A DNA stretch of 64,000 nt from RGIG4097 sp045613765. Lineage in GTDB: Bacteria > Bacillota > Clostridia > Christensenellales > CAG-917. The stretch spans positions 15,295-79,294 of the forward strand of contig JAZLBO010000003.1 of NCBI GenBank assembly GCA_045613765.1. Direction: 5' to 3'. The notes below the pieces were generated by a model. That model saw only the letters and a program-made list of their open reading frames with translations, had not been told where the DNA came from and made no database searches. Shown here piece after piece: positions 26,072-34,736 of this stretch (positions within the stretch are counted from its first letter, which is position 1; each line of letters begins with the position of its first letter). The translations under genes and the position numbers were made by a program.

Positions 26072-26531
26072 AACTGAGCAATTCCTTGAAAATCTTAATG
26101 TGGATTTCTTCGTCAAGGATTATCCGTTCAAGCATTTGTTTTAGACTGTCTTGTGATAGATTCAAGATTGTCTTTTCATAGTTTAAGATGGCATTTTCTT
26201 CGGCAATTATGTTTTGTTTCAAAAACCGTTTTGGCTCAAGAGTGTAGTTGACGTAACTGCCGTTCCAATAAGTTCTGCCACCAATGACAGGATAGCCACC
26301 AAGGGCAGTGATTGCCTCGCCAAGCAATTCCATGTGTTTCATCTCAGCGATGGCAATGCCAGAAAGCGCATCTTCAATCTTCTTATCTTTGACAATGAAG
26401 TGTTGATATGAGTAAGTCATAATTGCAGTGATCTCACTGCCACTGCCACCATAAGACGGCAAAAGCAACTTGCTGTCGTTCAAGTTTTTCTCTACTTCAA
26501 GCGTAGGGTATGGCAAATCTGCACCAAACAT
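26064..26531 (-). CDS. Ferritin-like di-metal protein
   Basis: A 155-residue four-helix protein with the carboxylate pattern of the ferritin-like superfamily. SEITAIMTYSYQHF supplies the first Glu, AIAEMKHMELL the ExxH pair, IIAEENAILNYE the third Glu, and ILDEEIHIKIF the second ExxH. LPYP near the start and GGYPVIGGRTYW after helix 2 match a Clostridia family often filed as bacterioferritin or Mn-catalase/CotJC-like. Likely role: peroxide or iron handling, possibly in spores. The ATG at 26531 is preferred; a TTG 51 bases upstream would give an atypical N-terminus. Its GGGGG site is rather far from the start. Confidence 0.75.
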   Translation of the reverse strand: MFGADLPYPTLEVEKNLNDSKLLLPSYGGSGSEITAIMTYSYQHFIVKDKKIEDALSGIAIAEMKHMELLGEAITALGGYPVIGGRTYWNGSYVNYTLEPKRFLKQNIIAEENAILNYEKTILNLSQDSLKQMLERIILDEEIHIKIFKELLSSI

Positions 26532-26669
26532 ATTCAAACGAGTCCCCCTTTTTTTGTGATATGTATATTCAAAAGGGTGCAAAAGTGTGAAAAATGGGCA
26601 AAATATCGCCTATAAATAGTCAAAAATATACAAAAGTGAGAAATTATATTGGATTGATGTGATTTTTGC

Positions 26670-26698
26670 TTGCAAATTCTCATCTTCTATGCTAAAAT
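26670..26698 (+). promoter_or_regulatory. Promoter of secG
   Basis: TTGCAA (26670-26675), 17-base spacer, TAAAAT (26693-26698). Confidence 0.75.
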
Positions 26699-26727
26699 TT
26701 CATAGATAATTTTTTGGAGGGTACAAA

Positions 26728-27054
26728 ATGCTGAATTCACTTTTCAACACAGTTCTTGCAGCAGCAGACTTTATCACCACACCCGGTGGTTCAATTGATG
26801 CAACAGTAAGAAGCAATGTTGTTATGGCATTTATGATATTGATGATGATCGCAGCAATCGCAATGATCGTCATAGTTTTGATGCAAAAAGGCACAAATGA
26901 AAATGTTGGAGCCATCACTGGCGTGTCAGACACATATTATGGCAAGAACAAAGAAAGATCAAAGGCAAGCGTTATGAAGATAGTCACAGTTTCAGTCTTC
27001 GCATTTATCCTTGTCTGCGCAATCATCTGCTTTGTTATTGCAACAGTTGCATAA
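26728..27054 (+). CDS. secG: SecG, preprotein translocase subunit
   Basis: Two membrane helices, about residues 28-52 and 82-106, surround the SecG signature VLMQKGTNENVGAITGVSDTYYGKNKERS. Total length 108 is longer than the usual 75-80 because of an N-terminal segment of about 25 residues that looks like an extra amphipathic helix. SecG assists SecYE in protein export. TTGGAGG gives a good ribosome site. In many Bacillota rnr lies between secG and smpB; here it is absent and smpB follows behind its own promoter. Confidence 0.92.
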   Translation: MLNSLFNTVLAAADFITTPGGSIDATVRSNVVMAFMILMMIAAIAMIVIVLMQKGTNENVGAITGVSDTYYGKNKERSKASVMKIVTVSVFAFILVCAIICFVIATVA

Positions 27055-27070
27055 CACAGGCACAACCAAG

Positions 27071-27096
27071 ACGGCTCCCAATGGGGGCCGTTTTTT
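27071..27096 (+). terminator. Terminator after secG
   Basis: ACGGCTCCC (27071-27079) pairs with GGGGGCCGT (27083-27091, one G-U pair), followed by six T. Confidence 0.88.
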
Positions 27097-27249
27097 ATTT
27101 GTCTTTGAAATGTAATTACTCTTGATATAGAACATATTGGCAAAGAATTCTCTTTGAACCTATCCACAAAAGACCTATATCAACAAAGGCACATAGATGG
27201 GACACTGGTTGCCGACTTTTGTCTATTTTAGACAAAAAAAATAAATTGC

Positions 27250-27278
27250 TTGAAAGAGAATAAAAATTATTATATAAT
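27250..27278 (+). promoter_or_regulatory. Promoter of smpB, nearly leaderless
   Basis: TTGAAA (27250-27255), 17-base spacer, TATAAT (27273-27278). Transcription should begin near 27285, only about 3 bases before ATG 27288. There is no Shine-Dalgarno. Confidence 0.75.
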
Positions 27279-27287
27279 AATATGGTT

Positions 27288-27740
27288 ATGAAACTTATTG
27301 CAGAAAACAGAAAGGCAAGACACGATTATTTTATTGAAGACACCTATGAGGCAGGCATTGTCTTGGTGGGTTGCGAAGTCAAGTCTATCCGTCAAGGATC
27401 AGTCAATCTTCGTGACAGTTTTGCCATTATCAAAAATGGGGAAGTCTTTGCCGTGGGTATGCATATCGCCCCCTATCAAATGGGCAGTTATTACAACCAC
27501 GATCCAAGACGAAATAGAAAACTTCTTCTCAACAAGGCAGAGATACGCAAGTTGAAAGCCAAAGTGGAACAAAAAGGCTATACCCTTGTCCCCTTGAAAG
27601 TGTATTTCAAGGATGCACTCGTCAAGATTGAACTCGGTCTTTGTAAGGGTAAAGAAACTCACGACAAGAGAGAAAGCATCAAGCGTAGAGAAGAAGATAG
27701 AAAGATTGAAAGAATAAAGAAGGAATACAATATAAAATAA
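27288..27740 (+). CDS. smpB: SmpB, tmRNA-binding protein
   Basis: SmpB carries tmRNA to stalled ribosomes for trans-translation. The 150-residue protein has the family pattern: AENRKARHDYFIEDTYEAGIVL, GCEVKSIRQGSVNLRDSF, YNHDPRRNRKLLLNKAEI, KGYTLVPLKVYFKDALVKIELGL split by a turn, and a basic tail with KGKETHDKRESIK. Usual GTEVKS is GCEVKS here. An in-frame ATG at 27282 falls upstream of the predicted transcript start, so 27288 is preferred. Its RNA partner is at 43746-44109, 16 kb away. metY begins 8 bp after it. Confidence 0.95.
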   Translation: MKLIAENRKARHDYFIEDTYEAGIVLVGCEVKSIRQGSVNLRDSFAIIKNGEVFAVGMHIAPYQMGSYYNHDPRRNRKLLLNKAEIRKLKAKVEQKGYTLVPLKVYFKDALVKIELGLCKGKETHDKRESIKRREEDRKIERIKKEYNIK

Positions 27741-27748
27741 GGTGCACT

Positions 27749-29032
27749 ATGGACAAACACATTGATACGATATGCGTGCAAGGTGGCTACACCCCTTCAA
27801 ATGGCGAGCCAAGACAAATCCCAATCATCCAAAGCACAACATTTAAGTACGATACAAGTGAGGATATGGGCAAACTCTTTGACCTTGAGGCAAGTGGATA
27901 TTTCTACACAAGACTTCAAAATCCCACAAGTGACTACGTTGCCAAAAAACTTGTGGAACTTGAAGGTGGCACTGCAGGTATGCTTACATCATCAGGACAA
28001 TCAGCCAACTTCTTTGCCGTGTTCAATATCGCCAAGTGTGGCGACCACGTTTTGTCAAGTGCAAACATTTATGGTGGCACGTTCAACCTTTTCTCTGTGA
28101 CAATGAAGAAGATGGGCATTGATTTTACTTTCATCTCACCTGACAGCACAGAAGAAGAAATTGAAAGAGAAATCCGTCCCAACACAAAGGTAATCTTTGG
28201 CGAAACAGTTGCCAACCCTTCACTTGCAGTGTTGGATATTGAACTCTTTGCAAAGGTGGCACACAAGCACGGTATTCCTCTTATCATTGACAATACGTTT
28301 GCAACACCCGTCAACTGCCGTCCTATTGAATGGGGCGCAGATATCGTCACACACTCAACTACAAAGTATATTGACGGTCACGGAGTTTCAGTTGGTGGTG
28401 CAATCATTGATGCAGGCAAGTTTGATTGGATGGCACACGCCGACAAATTCCCCGGACTTTGCACACCTGACCATAGTTATCACGGCATAACTTATGCAGA
28501 AAAGTTTGGCAAAGAAGGTGCATTTATCACAAAGGCAACGGCACAACTTATGCGTGACTTTGGTGCAACACAATCTCCCCAACACGCATTTTATATCAAT
28601 ATGGGGCTTGAGAGCCTTCACGTGCGCATGGCACGCCACACCGAAAATGGCAAGGCAGTGGCAGAATTCTTGAAGGGACATCCTATGATTGAGTGGGTCA
28701 CTTGCCCCGACCTTGAAGGGGACAAATATTACCATCTCGCCAAGAAGTATTGCCCGGGCGGCACTTGTGGTGTCATCAGTTTCGGTGTCAAGGGTGGACG
28801 TGGGGCCGCAGAAGCATTTATGAAGGAATTGAAACTCATTGCAATCGAAACACACGTTGCAGACGCAAGAAGTTGTTGCTTGCACCCTGCCAGCGCAACA
28901 CACCGTCAAATGACAGATGAAGAACTTGTTTCTGCAGGCATAACTCCCGATTTGGTTAGATTGAGTTGTGGCCTTGAAAACAAGGCAGATCTCATCAACG
29001 ACCTTGATCAAGCACTTGCAAAAGTAAAATAA
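27749..29032 (+). CDS. metY: O-acetylhomoserine sulfhydrylase (MetY)
   Basis: A PLP enzyme that makes homocysteine directly from O-acetylhomoserine and sulfide. At 427 residues it has the long MetY form. Features include the TTFKYDTSEDMGKLFDL start, SGQSANFF, YGGT, DNTFATP and the PLP lysine Lys206 in HSTTKYIDGHG. The C-terminal part has SLHVRMARHTENGKAVAEFL. AAGGTG lies before ATG 27749. It forms a pathway pair with metA, which supplies the substrate 59 bp downstream. No SAM or T-box leader is seen because smpB directly precedes it. Confidence 0.94.
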   Translation: MDKHIDTICVQGGYTPSNGEPRQIPIIQSTTFKYDTSEDMGKLFDLEASGYFYTRLQNPTSDYVAKKLVELEGGTAGMLTSSGQSANFFAVFNIAKCGDHVLSSANIYGGTFNLFSVTMKKMGIDFTFISPDSTEEEIEREIRPNTKVIFGETVANPSLAVLDIELFAKVAHKHGIPLIIDNTFATPVNCRPIEWGADIVTHSTTKYIDGHGVSVGGAIIDAGKFDWMAHADKFPGLCTPDHSYHGITYAEKFGKEGAFITKATAQLMRDFGATQSPQHAFYINMGLESLHVRMARHTENGKAVAEFLKGHPMIEWVTCPDLEGDKYYHLAKKYCPGGTCGVISFGVKGGRGAAEAFMKELKLIAIETHVADARSCCLHPASATHRQMTDEELVSAGITPDLVRLSCGLENKADLINDLDQALAKVK

Positions 29033-29090
29033 GCAGTCAAAATAGAAAGCACGTCATCACAGACAAAGCCAATAGATAGGACAAAACATT

Positions 29091-30002
29091 ATGCCAATTA
29101 TCATACCCAAAGATTTGCCTGCCTACAAGGTTATGGCAAAGGAAAAGATATTTGTAATGGACAGTGACAGGGCAGGAAAGCAGGACATCCGTCCCATAGA
29201 GATTGCCATAGTCAACTTGATGCCAACAAAGGAAGTGACAGAAGCACAACTTGTGCGTCTTTTGTCAAACAGTCCTTTGCAGATCAATATTACTCTCATC
29301 AAGATGGCAACCTATCAAAGCACCCATACAAGCACTGACCACATGGGCAAATTCTATTGCACCCTTGAAGAAGCAAAGAAGAAGAAATTTGACGGTATGA
29401 TTGTCACTGGCGCACCTGTTGAAAATATCCCCTTTGAAGAAGTCAAGTACTGGAAGGAATTGACAGAGATCATAGAGTTTGCAGAAACTCACGTTACAAG
29501 CACAATCTATATCTGCTGGGGGGCACAAGCAGCACTCTACTATCAATATGGCATCAACAAAATCCAACTGCCCGAAAAACTCTTTGGCATCTTTGAAACA
29601 AAGGCAGCAGTTGAAAACGATATGCTCCTTAAGGGCATGAACGACACTTTCAATATCCCCCACTCAAGACACACAACCATTGATGAACAAGCAGTGTACA
29701 ACAACAAGAATTTGAAAGTTCTTGCAGTGTCTGATAGGGCAGGCATCTGTATCGCCAAAACACACAACAACAAGAGTTTCTACTTTACGGGACACGCTGA
29801 ATATGATAGAAACACCTTGCTCACAGAATACGAAAGAGATTTGAGCAAAGGGGAAAAAATAAAAGCCCCCGAAAACTATTTCACAAACGAGGAAAAGAAG
29901 GAAATATCTTGGACGTGGCGTTCAACTGCCAACCTGCTTTTCTACAACTGGCTCAACTATTACGTCTATCAAATCACTCCCTTCAATATTGAAGAAATCT
30001 AA
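29091..30002 (+). CDS. metAA: Homoserine O-acetyltransferase (MetA family)
   Basis: A 303-residue enzyme that activates homoserine. The catalytic residues match the family by number: Cys142 (YICWGAQAA), His235 and Glu237 (GHAEYDRNTL). Residue 111 is Glu (TGAPVENIPFEEV); a Glu at this position marks acetyl-CoA use, while Gly marks succinyl-CoA. This fits the adjacent metY, whose substrate is O-acetylhomoserine. The gene is sometimes named metAA or metAS. It ends 70 bp before a strong terminator, closing the smpB-metY-metA transcript. Confidence 0.93.
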   Translation: MPIIIPKDLPAYKVMAKEKIFVMDSDRAGKQDIRPIEIAIVNLMPTKEVTEAQLVRLLSNSPLQINITLIKMATYQSTHTSTDHMGKFYCTLEEAKKKKFDGMIVTGAPVENIPFEEVKYWKELTEIIEFAETHVTSTIYICWGAQAALYYQYGINKIQLPEKLFGIFETKAAVENDMLLKGMNDTFNIPHSRHTTIDEQAVYNNKNLKVLAVSDRAGICIAKTHNNKSFYFTGHAEYDRNTLLTEYERDLSKGEKIKAPENYFTNEEKKEISWTWRSTANLLFYNWLNYYVYQITPFNIEEI

Positions 30003-30071
30003 AAGGGGCACAAGGTTTACAACAAAAGCCCTATTAAAAGGCAGGCGTCAAACTCAACAAAAAGACAAAAC

Positions 30072-30099
30072 AAAAGGCACTCACACGAGTGCCTTTTTT
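30072..30099. terminator. Bidirectional terminator after metA
   Basis: AAAAGGCACTC (30072-30082) and GAGTGCCTTTT (30087-30097) form an 11-bp stem with T runs on both strands. It can also end the - strand MFS gene stopping at 30159. Confidence 0.88.
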
Positions 30100-30158
30100 G
30101 TATTTGTAAAAGTTTGATTTAGGTCAAAGTTAAAATTGATTTTACTTTTAACCATAGT

Positions 30159-31685
30159 TTATTCATCAATTTTGTCATTTTCAACTGCTGTTTCTGTGCT
30201 TTCAACAGTTTCTTCAATTTCAGTGGCGACCACGTTTTCTTCTGTTGAAGGGGTGCAGTCAAAGGGGCAGGAGCAACCTTCTTCTCCACAAGTGCAGACC
30301 ATTGTCAAATCGTCTTCTGTGGCTTGAGTGTCTGCATTTTCCTTTTCTTGAAGTGCTTCGTCAAGTTTTGCTTGGCGCAATCTATTTGCGTCTTTCACGA
30401 CGAATACAATGGGTATGATGGCAAAGACTGCAATGATTGTGCCTGCAAGGAAGATTTCAAAGGGAGGCATATATTCCACTGCATTGTCGTCAATCTTGGC
30501 AAGGTTGATGCAGAGTGTCACGAGAGGACCAATGAGCATAGGCACAAGGACTGTAAAGCACATTCTTACGCCTTGGAATCTGCCTTCGCTACCCTTGGGG
30601 ATATAGTCTTGGAAGGTTGACATAAGTGCGCCACTGCCTGAGAGCAATGCGCCCATCATAAATGTGCCTGCCACAACCATAACTGCCACGTAACTTGACA
30701 CGGGCATAAATTGCATAAGGTAGAAGACGAGCATACCCGCCACTGCCACAATGACGATGGGGATATAGAAGTATTTTCTGCCCACTTTGTCATAGAGTAT
30801 GCCTGTTGCTGCAGTGATGCCACCTGCCAAAACAATGATGATTGCAAGGGGGATGATATAGTCTTTGATGCCCAATGTATTTTGGATGAAGTTGATGAGA
30901 TATGAGAAGAAAGTTTGTTGTGCAATGCCAAGGATACAAGTTGCAGAAAGGCAAACGTACAACATCTTATTGTTCTTGATGACTGAAGGACGGAAACCGT
31001 AGAAAGTTTCCTTCAAGTAATTCTTGTTTTGGATTTTGGGTATATCTGCCTTATCCTTCAAAGTGAACAATGCCACAATACCTGCAATGATGGGAAGGAC
31101 GCCAAGTATGATGAAGAAAAGCACAGAGTTGCCTGCGTCGTATGTGAACATTGCAATGACAAATACAAGGACGAAAGCAAGGATTGAGAAGATTGACATC
31201 ACTGAGTTGACTTTGCCACGATTGGTTGTATCGGTGACGTCAGTGATCCAAGTGTTAAATGCTGCGTCATTGGCAGTTGAACCAAAGAAAGTCATGATAC
31301 AGTCAAATATGACAAGAAGTGCGCCAATGAGTCCCACTGTCTTTGTTGTGGGTGTCACGGGGATTGCAGCAAAGAGCATAATGGTCACGCCCCAAGCAAG
31401 ATAGCCGTAAGCAATGAAGGGTTTGCGCTTGCCAACTCTGTCAATAAATCCACCTGCAAAAATTGTTGTTGCAGTGGCAGTGATTGCACTGAGCCAAATC
31501 ATCAACGTACTGACAAGAGTGCCCGTTGTGTTGCTTACTCCTGCAAAGACGTCTTGAGCAAAGGTGGCAAAGTACATATTTTCAACTGACCAAGCAATTT
31601 GACCAATAAGCCCAAATATGATTGCACAGAGCCAAACTTTTCCACCAAGTTTTGTTGCTTTTACACTTTGAGTGTTAGGTTTCAT
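30159..31685 (-). CDS. MFS transporter with acidic Cys-containing tail
   Basis: A 508-residue carrier with about 12 membrane helices. Residues 15-35 form helix 1 (VWLCAIIFGLIGQIAWSVE), and the loop between helices 2 and 3 has GGFIDRVGKRKPFI, the MFS motif A equivalent. The order resembles the sugar/cation MFS and GPH-like carriers of Clostridia. The substrate is unknown. After the last helix the tail is long and acidic, with five cysteines in MVCTCGEEGCSCPFDC followed by many Glu and Thr. GGAG lies 6 bases before ATG 31685, so this start is preferred to one 12 bases upstream. Confidence 0.8.
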   Translation of the reverse strand: MKPNTQSVKATKLGGKVWLCAIIFGLIGQIAWSVENMYFATFAQDVFAGVSNTTGTLVSTLMIWLSAITATATTIFAGGFIDRVGKRKPFIAYGYLAWGVTIMLFAAIPVTPTTKTVGLIGALLVIFDCIMTFFGSTANDAAFNTWITDVTDTTNRGKVNSVMSIFSILAFVLVFVIAMFTYDAGNSVLFFIILGVLPIIAGIVALFTLKDKADIPKIQNKNYLKETFYGFRPSVIKNNKMLYVCLSATCILGIAQQTFFSYLINFIQNTLGIKDYIIPLAIIIVLAGGITAATGILYDKVGRKYFYIPIVIVAVAGMLVFYLMQFMPVSSYVAVMVVAGTFMMGALLSGSGALMSTFQDYIPKGSEGRFQGVRMCFTVLVPMLIGPLVTLCINLAKIDDNAVEYMPPFEIFLAGTIIAVFAIIPIVFVVKDANRLRQAKLDEALQEKENADTQATEDDLTMVCTCGEEGCSCPFDCTPSTEENVVATEIEETVESTETAVENDKIDE

Positions 31686-31715
31686 AATTTTCTCCAAAAT
31701 GTTTTGTTCAACAAT

Positions 31716-31743
31716 ATTTTAGCATATACAAAAATTATGTCAA
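31716..31743 (-). promoter_or_regulatory. Promoter of the MFS gene
   Basis: Read on the - strand: TTGACA (31743-31738), 16-base spacer, TAAAAT (31721-31716). Confidence 0.8.
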
Positions 31744-31747
31744 TATA

Positions 31748-31773
31748 TAAAAAAACCACCAACGGTGGTTTTC
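31748..31773 (-). terminator. Terminator of tcdA
   Basis: AAAACCACC and GGTGGTTTT (31752-31772) pair around AAC. On the - strand the stem is followed by a run of T. It separates tcdA from the MFS promoter. Confidence 0.8.
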
Positions 31774-31806
31774 TTGCAAAATTTGGGTTGTCAAAGTGGC
31801 TTTTGA

Positions 31807-32511
31807 TTATTCCTTGCCGATAATAGATCTTATCACGTGGCCTGCAATCATAAGTCCTGCAATGGCAGGGGGGTATGATATGCTTGCAGGGATATGTCTG
31901 CCTTTTTCAACCACAGGGTTTTCAATCTCAACGGGTTGCTCCTTTGAGTAGAGCACGTCAAGGGAGTTTATGCCACGGTTTTTCAATTCCTTGCGCATAA
32001 CTTTGGCAAGGGGGCAGACTGAAGTCTTTTTGATGTCTACAATCTCAAAATTGTAGCCCAATTTGTTGCCAGTGCCCATGCAACTGACAATATTGATGCC
32101 CTTATCTTTTGCCCTTGAAATAAGTTCCAATTTTGCAGAAACAGTGTCCACTGCATCAACAATAAAGTCATATTTGTCAATGGCAACGCTGTCTGCGTTT
32201 TCGGGCAGATAAAACATATCAAATGTTGTGACGTTGCAGTCAGGATTGATTGAAAGAATACGTTCCTTTGCCACATCAACCTTTTTTCTGCCTATTGTGT
32301 CAACTGTTGCAAGGATTTGACGGTTGAGGTTGCTGTTGTGGATACAATCGCTGTCAAGGACTGCAATATTGCCTACGCCACTGCGAGCAAGGGCTTCAAC
32401 GACGTAACCACCGACGCCACCAACGCCTGCCACAAGAATATTTGCCTTTGCAAGCCTTGAAAGTGCGTCGCCACCAATGAGCATTTCCGTACGTGTAAAA
32501 TCTGTTTTCAT
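31807..32511 (-). CDS. tcdA: tRNA threonylcarbamoyladenosine dehydratase (TcdA)
   Basis: An E1-like ATP-dependent enzyme that cyclises t6A37 of tRNA. It has 234 residues. The nucleotide loop is VAGVGGVGGYVVEALARSG (residues 27-45), followed by LDSDCIHNSNLNRQI, which places the Arg finger, then VDAVDTVSAKLELI and CMGTGNKLGY. The C-terminal part SVCPLAKVMRKELKNRGI belongs to the same family. It acts downstream of Sua5/YwlC, which is encoded at 24649-25629. No Shine-Dalgarno precedes the ATG. Confidence 0.94.
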   Translation of the reverse strand: MKTDFTRTEMLIGGDALSRLAKANILVAGVGGVGGYVVEALARSGVGNIAVLDSDCIHNSNLNRQILATVDTIGRKKVDVAKERILSINPDCNVTTFDMFYLPENADSVAIDKYDFIVDAVDTVSAKLELISRAKDKGINIVSCMGTGNKLGYNFEIVDIKKTSVCPLAKVMRKELKNRGINSLDVLYSKEQPVEIENPVVEKGRHIPASISYPPAIAGLMIAGHVIRSIIGKE

Positions 32512-32543
32512 AATAATGTTTTGCCAACTCTATGTTGTTATAT

Positions 32544-32577
32544 AAAACTTGCGATGGGATTGTCCATCGCAAGTTTT
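32544..32577. terminator. Symmetric terminator between tcdA and the GPH transporter
   Basis: AAAACTTGCGATGG (32544-32557) and CCATCGCAAGTTTT (32564-32577) form a perfect 14-bp stem. On the - strand it follows the transporter stop at 32601. Confidence 0.9.
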
Positions 32578-32600
32578 TATTTGTCCGTAGGACAGGTTGA

Positions 32601-34475
32601 TTATTCTGCTGTTTCTTCAGTTGTTTCAGGTGTGTGTGCCTCGCAACATCCACAAGTGCATTTTTCTTCTGCATCGTGGTTGTGTTCGTGACAACCGCAG
32701 TTACATTCTTCGCCTTCGTGGCAATCACAGTCACAATCTTCGCCGTCACAGCAACCGCATTGGCAGTCGCAGTCACATTCTTCTGCGTCTTCAATGCCGT
32801 CACGCTTTCTGATTTCTGCGCAAATACGTTCGTATTCGACTTCGTCAATCTTGTACTTCTTCATGTAGAGAATGAATGCTGCAGTGAGGAAGATGATGGG
32901 GAGTACGCCCATGCAAACCATAACCCAAACTGATGCGGAGGGATCTGCGCCTGCAAGTGCAGTTGAGATTTGTTGCTTCATAACTTCTTCAGTGATAAGG
33001 CCGTTTGCTTGGTCAACTGTTGCCTTTGAAATGATTTCACTGATTGCAGTATATCCAACAGCAATAAGGATGATTGTTTCAATAAGTTTGACAACTGATG
33101 AGCCCATCTTTGCCATGAAAGGACGGACTGAGAAGATAAAGCCTTCTGCACGTGAGCCTGTCTTGAGGTCGTTGTATTCGATGGTGTTTGTCATTGAAAT
33201 TGTAAGCACTTGATAGAAGAGTGCTTGACCAAATGATGCGATTGCACCAAAGATTGCAATGCCGACAAAGAGCAATGTTTGTGAAAGGTTGAGGTTGAGA
33301 AGGTTTCTGAGGATTTCAATTTCCTTTCCACCTGAAAGATCAAGTGAGTTTGTTGCAAGTGCAAGGATGAGCATGATGACGTAACCTGCGCAAATTGCAC
33401 CAAAGCAAATCTTCATAAGTTGCTTTCTTGTAAGTTTCTTTGAAAGGATAGGGTAGAGGACGACGATTGCCATTGAAACGCCTGTGAGTGCAGTAAACAC
33501 TGTGACGAGCATTCCGTTGTAGCCGTACTTGAGATATACCCAATATGTGACAAGAACGTTGAGGATTGCACTGCCGATATTGTAAAGGAGCATTGAGCCT
33601 GCGGTGACGAGAACTTGGTCATTGCCAAAGAGGACTTTGAACATTGCAACAAGTGCATTGTCTTTCTTTGTGCCGTTTGCCTTTGCTTCTGCCTTTGCTG
33701 CTTTCTTTTCTGCTCTGACTGCGGCCTTTTCTTCTTGAGACATTGCTTTGAAAGCCTCTTTTGCTGCTTTCTTTGCTTCTCTTTCTGCGATTTCTTCTTC
33801 AGTGAGAGGGGGAAGGGGCTTTTCTTGAACAACACAAGTTGTCATGATTTGGCATCCTGCAAAGAGTGCGCAGATGACGATAGCGATGACTTGATATGCA
33901 GTTTGAGTGTTGCCACCAATTGCAAAGTCGCCTGCTGTGAGGACGGGGATGAGAATGACGCACATACCCATACCAAGACCTGCGCCAACGTTTGCGATTG
34001 TTGCAAGGTTGTTTCTGTCTTCTGCATTTGATGTGAGTGAAGGCATCATGCCCCAGTATGAAATGTCGTTCATAGTGTAGGTGATACCCCAGAGCAAATA
34101 CATAAATGCAAAGAAGATGACGTAAGATGAGCCTTCAAGAGGCACGAAGAACATCAACAAAACGATGACGATGTTGGTGAGCATACCAATCATAATCCAA
34201 GGCTTAAATTTGCCGAATTTTGTACGTGTCTTTTCAATAAGCATACCCATGATAGGATCATTAAGACCGTCAAAGATTCTGCAAGCAACGATGATTATGC
34301 CAACTGCTGCATATTCTGCTGTTGTCAAGCTCTTGGTTGCAAGGATGAACAATGTGAGGAAGGTGTTGACAAGAGTATAAGTCATGTCACGGCCAATACC
34401 ACCCATTGAGTATCCCCAAAGGTTGCGACTGGAGAGCCTTCCGGGCTCAAGAGTTTTAGGTTGTTTCTTTCCCAT
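32601..34475 (-). CDS. GPH-family (MFS_2) transporter with Cys/His-rich tail, 624 aa
   Basis: A sodium:sugar symporter-like carrier. The N-terminus has SRNLWGYSMGGIGRDMTYTL and the loop GMLIEKTRTKFGKFKPWI; DISYWGMMPSLTSNAEDRNNL is also typical of the melibiose/glucuronide group. Residues about 225-270 form an unusual Ala/Lys/Glu-rich cytosolic helix. After the last membrane helix the tail turns into about 60 residues with 16 Cys and 5 His in CDCDCQCGCC, CDCDCH, CNCGCHEHNH and CTCGCC clusters, flanked by Glu and Thr. The tail looks metal-binding. AAAGGGAG precedes the ATG. The cargo is unknown. Confidence 0.82.
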   Translation of the reverse strand: MGKKQPKTLEPGRLSSRNLWGYSMGGIGRDMTYTLVNTFLTLFILATKSLTTAEYAAVGIIIVACRIFDGLNDPIMGMLIEKTRTKFGKFKPWIMIGMLTNIVIVLLMFFVPLEGSSYVIFFAFMYLLWGITYTMNDISYWGMMPSLTSNAEDRNNLATIANVGAGLGMGMCVILIPVLTAGDFAIGGNTQTAYQVIAIVICALFAGCQIMTTCVVQEKPLPPLTEEEIAEREAKKAAKEAFKAMSQEEKAAVRAEKKAAKAEAKANGTKKDNALVAMFKVLFGNDQVLVTAGSMLLYNIGSAILNVLVTYWVYLKYGYNGMLVTVFTALTGVSMAIVVLYPILSKKLTRKQLMKICFGAICAGYVIMLILALATNSLDLSGGKEIEILRNLLNLNLSQTLLFVGIAIFGAIASFGQALFYQVLTISMTNTIEYNDLKTGSRAEGFIFSVRPFMAKMGSSVVKLIETIILIAVGYTAISEIISKATVDQANGLITEEVMKQQISTALAGADPSASVWVMVCMGVLPIIFLTAAFILYMKKYKIDEVEYERICAEIRKRDGIEDAEECDCDCQCGCCDGEDCDCDCHEGEECNCGCHEHNHDAEEKCTCGCCEAHTPETTEETAE

Positions 34476-34602
34476 AAAAATCTCCCTTTAGGTTTTTATT
34501 TTTATTTTGATTTTGTTTGATCTATGTGTTTATAACACCGTATAGGTGAGTTAAAACCTTGATTTTGTCAATATCCAGTTTAGAGCAGTAGTGCAATTTG
34601 CG

Positions 34603-34641
34603 TCAGCACTCAAAGACAAAGGACAGTGGTCCGTCTTGTTG
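34603..34641 (-). pseudogene. Leftover 3' end of a second dtd copy
   Basis: On the - strand these 39 bases encode QQDGPLSFVFEC and a stop, identical in protein to the last 12 residues of dtd at 34737, but with several synonymous base changes. No matching upstream part is present, so this is a relic of a duplicated dtd end. It lies 96 bp beyond the dtd stop. Confidence 0.6.
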
Positions 34642-34736
34642 AATACCCCACAAAAATACATTGTCTTTTTGCGGGGACCCCGATTGACTGGTTGTGCGTT
34701 TTCGCAACAACAAGTTTGGGATAGTGCGCTTTTTCG

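Noticed and set aside
27700..27760. SAM riboswitch or T-box before metY
   Set aside because: Only 8 bases separate smpB and metY, leaving no room for a leader.
32396..32848. Open frame rich in Lys, Thr and Asn antisense/overlapping the transporter tail
   Set aside because: It is another frame of the Cys-rich tail region; the tail frame continues a clear transporter.
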